A program made the translations under genes and the position numbers. The notes beneath the pieces were generated by a model. It did not search any database and had not been told where the DNA came from. It saw only the letters and a list, made by a program, of their open reading frames with translations. 15,196 bases of DNA, taken from NCBI RefSeq assembly GCF_000003605.2, contig NW_003130364.1:15388-30583 (forward strand). The letters run 5' to 3'. The DNA is from Saccoglossus kowalevskii (Eukaryota; Hemichordata; Enteropneusta; Harrimaniidae). Below, piece after piece: positions 9,085 through 15,196 of this stretch. The first letter of the stretch is position 1, and every line of letters begins with the position of its first letter.

Positions 9085-9229
9085 GAATACACAACCACTG
9101 GCGGATCCAGAAAATCGCGGAAAGCGCTCCTATGAACGTGGGCTGGGTTTGTCAGTCAATTTGTAATTTGTTTGCGGGCTGAGGGGGCGCAGTGTCACAC
9201 CTACTCCTAAATCCGCGCGTGAATACACA
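9085..9229. mobile_element. Small non-autonomous TIR element (MITE-like) with 9-bp direct repeats
   Basis: GAATACACA at 9085-9093 is repeated exactly at 9221-9229. Just inside, CACTGGCGGAT (9096-9106) matches the reverse complement of ATCCGCGCGTG (9211-9221) at 9 of 11 positions. The roughly 127-bp interior has no coding capacity. An 8-9 bp duplication and CACTGGCGGATCC-type ends suggest a hAT-like MITE, but the class is inference. Confidence 0.7.
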
Positions 9230-9265
9230 GAATGGCAGACATGATGGCTGAACCATCTTGAATTT

Positions 9266-9349
9266 TCAAGGTGAATGTTCCGGCAAAGCACTCCACTCTA
9301 ATTCAGTAAAATCGACATATGGCTTCTCCTTTTCTTCAAACAGTTGGAA
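9266..9349 (-). other. Open in-frame stretch directly after the NS1-like stop
   Basis: After the TAA at 9352-9350 the same frame stays open for 27 codons to a TGA at 9268-9266. The stretch is acidic with aromatic residues and looks coding-like. The TAA could be a late nonsense change, a readthrough site, or the true end followed by chance openness. Described only by position. Confidence 0.4.
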
Positions 9350-11068
9350 TTATCGCTCTCTTGAATATTCATGACGTGTTCTATAGTTTCTTGGTTGTAT
9401 CGGTTTTACTTTAGGTTCTTCGAATAACTGCTTTATCTCTTCTTCTTGTGTTTCCCATTCTGCGGTCATTTTCTCAATTTCTACCATATGTTCATCCTTA
9501 AATCTTGGAGCCAGTCGATTTCTTGGTTTCTTCTTGATGTGTACCCATTTACTAAACTGCCACAAGTGGTCTAATTTCTCTTCTACGTCTGACATTGCCG
9601 GCCATTCAAAGTCCTCCGGTTTTGTGTCACCGTTTACCATGTCCAATAGCGAGGCATACATGAGTGAATTTAGGTCTTGTTGGATGGATTCAAGTTCTGG
9701 CATTTCTTTGATATCGTCTTTTTCAAATAGCATCCGGCTTTTAAATGCTTGCTCTTGGGACGATACTTGATACCAAAGACTTTTATTGGAGGTGATGTAA
9801 ATGGGCGTTCTTTCTAACAAGCATGGTGCCTTCCCTTTTCTGTTAATCATAGTATTCATGCCTTCAAACACACTTTTGGACATCTCGGCATTATGCTCCA
9901 ATAAAATAAACTCATTGGCCATAGCAATCCTGGCACAGAGGCAATTCTCGAACATAAAATTCGACGCCGACTCATTGGATGTTGCAATGTTGCCCCAAAA
10001 TCTTGCCACGTCGTGAAGGGGCCTCATTACCCATGATTTTCCGCCATTAGATTCGCCCATCATATAAATCAAATTCTTCTTAGGCTGTTTCTTATCGAAC
10101 CAGTTAACGATGTCATAAAAAAAGTCCCACATGTTAAGGGATTGATGGTTACACCACTTCATAAACCAATAAATGCTGTCTTCTACTGATAAATAATTGT
10201 CTCGATTGTTATACTTGGGGTTTGCTAAATCACGTAATTTAAAACACAACTCACCAAATTCGAGTCTTAGTACTTCTGATCTTACGGCATCCACCGCTGT
10301 ACGGTATAAGTATTCAGACACCGATCTACTAATAAACCGGTGCCACTTTTCTTTGAGTTCTTCACTTGCTAGTTTGTCCTCTGTCACCAATCGCCCAAGA
10401 TTTGGTAGATCTGTAGGATTATATTTTGTAATTAGATCCTTAACAAAATATAGCATCTCTTCGTTGGTACTACTCTTGACGGCACGTTCTTGCCTTTTGG
10501 CCTCCATGGCGGCAATATCTTCGACAGTGGTGTTATGAAGAAGTAGTTTTTCTAGTGCCGTTTTATTCTTTGTGTAGAGCCACTTCTTTTCCTTCGATGC
10601 CCCTTGAATGTACGCCGCGAAACTTGTTGGGACTTTGCAAATTTGTGAGATGATGTGCATGTTGGGCTCGTTTTCTTCCCATGACATCTTCGCTTGTCGA
10701 AAAGCAGCCAACTGTCTGACATCAGTTTCGCTTCCAGCTGTAGCCATGACGTGAATGTGCGGTCCTTTGTATTGGGAGCATGGGTCGGTAACGCCGTCGT
10801 GGTATGCTCCATACGAATCCACACCTTTCGATTCAAGATACTGGAACAATAGGTCGGTACATCTGATCAGTTCACTGTTGAGGTTGATCATCCCAATATC
10901 CATCTTTTCAGGCACGACTCTAAATTTCGTAATGAAGATCACATACTTGGTCTTTGTATCGACGTCGTTTTTAGGTGCCAACCAGTTTTTCTGTTCTTGC
11001 TGCAGGTTCACAGTGGTAGTCGGCTTGGCTAAGTAACCTTTCGCCTTCATAAAGCGGTTGTAAGACAT
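9350..11068 (-). CDS. Parvovirus NS1-like replication protein (HUH nickase plus SF3 helicase), endogenous viral element
   Basis: A single intronless frame of 572 codons, within the usual NS1 size range. N-terminal HUH endonuclease: the metal-binding HIH is at residues 104-106 (GPHIHVMAT), with a candidate nicking tyrosine at Y153 (FAAYIQGASK). C-terminal SF3 helicase: Walker A GESNGGKS at 338-345 (K344, S345), a Walker B-like strand ending at E386, a basic B' loop at 409-413, motif C PIYITSN ending at N428, and an arginine-finger candidate R445. Known: parvovirus NS1 nicks the viral ends and unwinds DNA. The start lies in a good context (ACCATG), with an in-frame stop about 45 bases upstream. 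No frameshift or stop interrupts the domains. It lies between two host genes, so it is probably an integrated copy; recent insertion, co-option or assembly contamination are the alternatives. The subfamily is unassigned, and no capsid gene is visible. Confidence 0.9.
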   Translation of the reverse strand: MSYNRFMKAKGYLAKPTTTVNLQQEQKNWLAPKNDVDTKTKYVIFITKFRVVPEKMDIGMINLNSELIRCTDLLFQYLESKGVDSYGAYHDGVTDPCSQYKGPHIHVMATAGSETDVRQLAAFRQAKMSWEENEPNMHIISQICKVPTSFAAYIQGASKEKKWLYTKNKTALEKLLLHNTTVEDIAAMEAKRQERAVKSSTNEEMLYFVKDLITKYNPTDLPNLGRLVTEDKLASEELKEKWHRFISRSVSEYLYRTAVDAVRSEVLRLEFGELCFKLRDLANPKYNNRDNYLSVEDSIYWFMKWCNHQSLNMWDFFYDIVNWFDKKQPKKNLIYMMGESNGGKSWVMRPLHDVARFWGNIATSNESASNFMFENCLCARIAMANEFILLEHNAEMSKSVFEGMNTMINRKGKAPCLLERTPIYITSNKSLWYQVSSQEQAFKSRMLFEKDDIKEMPELESIQQDLNSLMYASLLDMVNGDTKPEDFEWPAMSDVEEKLDHLWQFSKWVHIKKKPRNRLAPRFKDEHMVEIEKMTAEWETQEEEIKQLFEEPKVKPIQPRNYRTRHEYSRER

Positions 11069-11196
11069 GGTAGTCTGGTAGTTAGCGCAAATAGTGCAGA
11101 GCGAATTTACTTACGTCCTCTCTCTCTGAAATCCAGTGGGTAACTGACAAACAACTTCAAATCCTTCCATTCCTTGCGCGTCGAACGTCGCGCGGG

Positions 11197-11207
11197 TATA
11201 AAAATAG
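11197..11207 (+). promoter_or_regulatory. Plus-strand TATA box in CpG-rich DNA
   Basis: TATAAAAATAG preceded by GC-rich CGCGCGGG is a good TATA box reading rightward, away from the NS1-like gene. No substantial plus-strand frame follows within the window, so its target, if any, is unknown. Confidence 0.3.
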
Positions 11208-11403
11208 AGTGTGCGTCATTGGGTAGTTCCATGTATCACGCGTTCGGTGCGTGCGCGTTGCATGCTCTTTATTTCTTGCTGCGTCACAAACCTTGGCACT
11301 GTGCCAAGAAAAAAAAAACCCTATAGAGGACCTCATTCTATGGTCACTGGTTACGGTTGTTGTTAACAACCACCGTTGCTAATAATATTCCCACCTTGGT
11401 TTT

Positions 11404-11462
11404 CCTCTTATACTGACGTCACACATCCGGGCCCTTAGTGTGATGTCTCTTTTATATAAAAA
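11404..11462 (-). promoter_or_regulatory. Candidate promoter upstream of the NS1-like gene (TATA plus CRE)
   Basis: On the minus strand TATATAAAAG lies near 11459-11450. A full CRE, TGACGTCA, is at 11421-11414, and one base on a second TATA-like TATAAGAGG at 11412-11404. They lie 335-390 bp upstream of the NS1-like ATG. The arrangement resembles a compact viral or TATA-type promoter; activity is inferred. Confidence 0.4.
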
Positions 11463-11764
11463 CCCATGGTTGTTGTTGAAATCAAGTGAGGTCACAACTG
11501 CTCGTGCAGGAAATCGGGCGCTGGCGGAGGGAGGAATGTCCGAACGGAGCAACACCGTGCAGGCGGACGATGGGCTGAACTGACGGTTCATTGCATTTTA
11601 TTTTGCCATTCTGCACAAAACATCGTGCACTATATGTGGTTTGTACTGTAGAAGACAAAGTGTCGACCCCGGAAGTTTGAAAGTCACGTGGTTACTGCCG
11701 AATCGAACAGACGCGCTGTATTCCAGGTACTGAGAATTCAGAAATACGTTGCTATGAGTTCTGG

Positions 11765-12223
11765 GAACGCAGATGATGTTCTACATTGCTAAGACGCGCA
11801 CCACTGTACCACGTATTTCTATGGGCTTTGTGCGCGCTGCTGTGGAACGCCGGTGGAGCCGGTGAAAACTCGAGAAACACAAACTCAACTTTGAAGTAAT
11901 CCTGAACAACCAAATTCATATATGTTACACACGTAGGGCTAATCTTGTTACACTGTTCAGGGGAGTCTCAACAACCATCGCAAAGTACCGTTTTTTGCGA
12001 GTTTTTGGCCTTTGTTTTCACCGCGAGGGTTGCCAGGCGGTAGAAAATGCCCGGATGTCCGCCCCCGAGGTATTCCAATCATTCAGTTCATGATTTCACA
12101 ATTACATTGTACTTACTATAGGTAGCGCCATCTAGTGACAAGTACTTAATTAGATAATCGTTAGCAATGTCGTTCAAATAGATGACTGGATTAGGTTGAG
12201 TATTCATTCGTAATTTAGAATCA
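11765..12223. repeat. Dispersed repeat, copy B
   Basis: Second copy of the element at 3395-3782. Similarity starts near GCTAAGACGCG and ends near GTATTCATTCGTAAT. It carries a GC-rich insert at about 11824-11888 that is absent from A. The inverted arms CCTGAACA/TGTTCAGG are at 11901-11908 and 11954-11961. The SINE, MITE or other class is not determined; no clear terminal repeats or target duplications were seen. Confidence 0.9.
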
Positions 12224-12274
12224 CTGATGGGAACTACAAATCATAGCTGTGAATGGCGCCCCCAACGCCTGTTT

Positions 12275-12343
12275 CTATTTCAGACTGAGCGCTTCGCCAC
12301 CAGGCTTGGCAGCCCACAACATCACAAGGAGCAGTAATTTCAT
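12275..12343 (-). other. 22-codon ORF resembling a signal peptide
   Basis: A minus-strand ATG at 12343-12341 opens MKLLLLVMLWAAKPGGEALS and then stops two codons later. The hydrophobic leader is striking for its length, as in a first exon of a secreted protein, but no strong donor precedes the stop. Chance is quite possible. Confidence 0.15.
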
Positions 12344-12419
12344 AGTAATGATTCTTCAGGTTTAGCAGCCAGATCACCGGCCATTAAACGTACACACAAA
12401 CATCAAGAGTCAGTGAAAA

Positions 12420-14446
12420 CTGATATTAAAATTGTATTACATGTATATCAATAATATAATCATCACACAGCAAGTAAAAAAACATACTTAGTTGAATTTA
12501 TGATCAATCTTTATAATTGTGTGAAGACAAAGGCACTTAAAAAAAGATACATGTGTGTGAAATTATTTCCACATGTGCAAAAAATCGAGTGATATATAAT
12601 ATATATAATTAATAAATGTGAAAATTTATCAAATAATTTCTATCATGAATTTGGATTTCATCAAAAACATCAACACCATGATTAACCTACAGTTTATTTA
12701 CATTGAGAATAAAACTATTGGCAGTGAAATGATTTTGATTTGAATTTAAAGTTCTCCTAAATTAAGTTACTTGATTTCATGTGAAAACAAATAAATCACA
12801 ATTGTCAGCCAATTGATTAGGGGTACATATAACACAATCATACTGAAAAACGTGTCAATTTTCAATTGTATTTGATTTCACTATTCTGTCATTTTGGGTA
12901 TATTACTGTAAAATATTTATTTTGGCTTGGAATTAATTTTCACTCTTTTCACTGAAGGGAGGATTCGGTGAAAATAAAATCCAGCAAACAGACCTTTTTT
13001 CTTATATTTTACATTCAACTAATCAAAAATCAGTGAAAATAAACTCCATACAAAACACCAAAATGATCTTTTCAGCAAAAACTAATTCCAGGTAAAATAT
13101 AGTATTTTACAGAATGAGTTTTAAACAGAGTGAATAATGAATATACTTACAGTAGTGCAACAGTGATCTGTATATACATATATATGAAAATTACAAATTT
13201 TTTAAATTTAATTAGACACAACAAAAAGTCATCAAAACTGCTTAAGGTGACAAGCAAATGCTGGATGGAGTGTGTAAAGGCGAGGAAGGACCCTGACACG
13301 ACAGACATGTAATAACGAACTACTTAGGTCATATGAAATTAAACAGTCAGGTCATGTGACATTACACACACAAATGTGTCTACTGGTAAAATTACCTCAG
13401 TATTTATTTTGAAACTTTGATAAAAAATAATGCACTATAAATCTTGACAGCAATTGTTGGTGTGGCGGAGTTTTTTATGAAAAGCACTCTGACATTTCAA
13501 CACTTCACAACACTCATAATAATTCAGAATAATTTTAAAGTTCAGAATTTAAGTATGAACAATGTAGAATATTTATAACACCTTTAAATAATCGTAAATA
13601 TACATCTAATAAAAACAGATATGAAAAATATAACTGGTAACAAATTATATATTTAGAATTTTGTATTCCAATAAAATATTTCATTTTATACTTGTTACTA
13701 GGATCTGTCTGTGCTCACAAAAATAAATTAAGACAGTTTTAGTCTACTTGCATTACTGAGCATGTACTGCACACATATGCAATGCATTATGGGAGTGAAC
13801 TTCCATTGTATGTAATGGAAAAAAATGGAAACTAACTAATTAATCATACATTTAACAATATGAATATTCATCCTATTCATCCCATTTCACCAAGCAAAAT
13901 TTTGAGAAATGAAGAAATCATCATAGAGAGCAGTGTAAAAATGACAATCTTGACCATTTCAGACATCTGTGGCTGCAATTTTTCACAATTTTCGGTATTC
14001 TGATGGCATAAACCAATAATAACAGCCCCAGAGTTATTAAAGAATTTGTGGTTTGGTTAAGATAAAACAGAAAATATTTTTACTGGGTTTACATTATATG
14101 TCTAACTAAATACAAAGATTAATTAGTGCTTTTCAATTAATGATTAAAACGTAAGTAACATTTTCTGACCTCATAAATTAAATCTTCAAATGTACATCTT
14201 AAATGTGGGCAGTGGTGGTGCAGCAATGGCATCTACATAGTCTAAGTTCAATTCCAGCCGATCATAATATATATCAATTCATATATTAACCCCTGGTACA
14301 CACATTTTTTAATTTACTTAGTAGTAATCGATTCACAAATCATATATAATATATTTAAATCATAGTGTGCTTAAAAGCTTAGTGCACGTAGGAAAATCAA
14401 AATGCAGCATTACATCATGTGACACTCAGTAAACCAATCACAGCTC
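12420..14446. other. Long AT-rich stretch, possible 3' UTR of the TPR gene
   Basis: No convincing coding sequence on either strand. Several TTTATT hexamers on the plus strand (AATAAA on minus) could end the TPR transcript. A tRNA-SINE-like piece lies at about 14203-14262. Whether it is UTR or intergenic cannot be decided from sequence. Confidence 0.5.
14203..14262 (+). repeat. Degenerate tRNA-derived SINE head
   Basis: TGGGCAGTGG (14206-14215) resembles a Pol III box A and GTTCAATTCC (14246-14255) a box B, about 40 bp apart, followed by AT-rich sequence. This spacing is typical of tRNA-derived SINEs. No second copy lies in the window, so the family is unverified. Confidence 0.45.
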
Positions 14447-14569
14447 TTAATTGTTCTTTATCTGTGCTAATCTCCTTTGTAATTTCTTTATATTCTCTTG
14501 GAGTACAGCGTTACTGGGATCTAATTTCAATGCAGCATTATAGTGATAGCTGGCTCTGGATAAATCACC
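14447..14569 (-). CDS. Terminal exon of a tetratricopeptide-repeat (TPR) protein
   Basis: The acceptor is ATGTTTGTAG|GGT (AG at 14571-14570). Forty codons then run to TAA at 14449-14447. The start GDLSRASYHYNAALKLDPSN matches the second half of a TPR unit (conserved G, A, Y, A and P). A charged capping helix, LQENIKKLQRRLAQIKNN, then ends the protein. TPRs mediate protein-protein contacts. The upstream exons lie beyond 15196, so the gene, its length and its partners cannot be named; TMTC-like and TTC-like proteins are possibilities. It is too short for a standard ORF search and lacks a start codon. Confidence 0.75.
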   Translation of the reverse strand, partial: GDLSRASYHYNAALKLDPSNAVLQENIKKLQRRLAQIKNN

Positions 14570-14571
14570 CT

Positions 14572-15196
14572 ACAAACATAATAACACTCATTTAGTCTGC
14601 ATCGCCTATGAAAGGCAAATAACATTTAGACCTAGGAGCATCCATGTACCAATTTTAGTCGCAGCTTAATACCCGGCAATTATCAGTATTAAGTAACACG
14701 TGCATGGATTTCAACTAAACCCTAATCAGGTTATTATCCCAAATTATGTACCAAGTTTCATTAAAATCAGATGAGTCGTTCACAGACATGGTGTACTCGT
14801 AGACCCCATTTTGTACGCACTAAATTTTAATCAATCCAAAAAGGTAGAGTAACAAATGTTGAATGATATTTATATTATTTATTCATTTCACAATTAATTT
14901 GTGAATGCAGGCACAATCGATTGATCTTATTTGAACCATCAACCCACTGTTCACCCTATTTAAAACAATATTTATATTTTTTCATGCTGCAGCCGACAGG
15001 AAGTATCATTACTAATTCTTGGAATAGCATACACAATCTTATGGCAGTGTTATGGAATAAATCATAATGTAATCATATTTTCTGAAGGCTTGATGCGACA
15101 GATTACAAAAACATGCAAACAAATTAAAACATAGTAAATTCATATAGTAGCAATTAAATGAAAGAGTTTTGATAGAAACTTCAACTCCACAGCTTT
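14572..15196 (-). other. Intron of the TPR gene
   Basis: Upstream of the terminal TPR exon on the minus strand. No further exon was recognised to the window edge. The stretch near 14745-14790 (CCAAGTTTCATTAAAATCAG and the following GAGTCGTTC) resembles wording common in invertebrate transposon remnants; that is a recollection, not a match I can show here. Confidence 0.55.

Larger units (their letters stand above)
11160..11600. other. CpG-rich, palindrome-rich region upstream of the NS1-like gene
   Basis: Many CpGs in an otherwise AT-rich window. Palindromes: CTTGGCACTGTGCCAAG (11292-11308, arms of 8), a 22-bp imperfect palindrome centred on GTTAAC (11354-11375, one mismatched pair), TTTTATATAAAA (11450-11461), and GCGCG/CGCGC arms (11176-11193). 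It could be a viral terminal or promoter remnant, or a host CpG island. Two 70-codon minus-strand frames here look like chance. Confidence 0.5.

Noticed and set aside
10197-10538. 113-codon plus-strand frame antisense to NS1-like gene
   Set aside because: A shadow of the real coding strand with no recognisable domain.
11157-11591. Two adjacent 70-codon minus-strand frames upstream of the NS1-like gene
   Set aside because: No family resemblance; CpG-rich DNA has fewer stops, so open frames of this length are expected.

Overview
The window looks like nuclear DNA of an invertebrate animal, plausibly a marine deuterostome, though the sequence does not settle the species. Reasons: a multi-exon gene with GT-AG introns, AT-rich intergenic DNA, minisatellites, several short dispersed elements, and an endogenised parvovirus-like replication gene. 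There are no operons or bacterial signals.

Layout. 1-6730 (minus strand) is the 5' part of a CLCA-family gene (calcium-activated chloride channel regulator, a self-cleaving metalloprotease). I reconstruct seven exons with consistent phases, giving the first 406 residues. They carry a signal peptide, the HEWGH zinc site and the start of the VWA domain. The 3' exons lie left of base 1. Intron 1 carries a 37-bp minisatellite (4811-5262), and intron 2 carries copy A of a dispersed repeat (3395-3782). About 6731-6900 is the putative promoter, followed by a 43-bp minisatellite (6907-7268).

7270-9084 is intergenic with one clear hairpin element (8644-8719). A small terminal-inverted-repeat element with 9-bp flanking direct repeats sits at 9085-9229. 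9350-11068 (minus strand) is an uninterrupted 572-codon parvovirus NS1-like gene with an HUH nickase domain and an SF3 helicase. An open in-frame stretch follows its stop. A CpG-rich, palindrome-rich region with TATA and CRE motifs lies upstream (about 11160-11600). No capsid gene is visible. Copy B of the dispersed repeat follows (11765-12223).

12420-14446 is very AT-rich and may hold the 3' UTR of the last gene. 14447-14569 (minus strand) is the terminal exon of a TPR protein, and the rest to 15196 is its intron. The host genes are not functionally linked in any visible way. The main interest is the intact viral replication gene between two host genes, and the set of small palindromic and dispersed elements around it.
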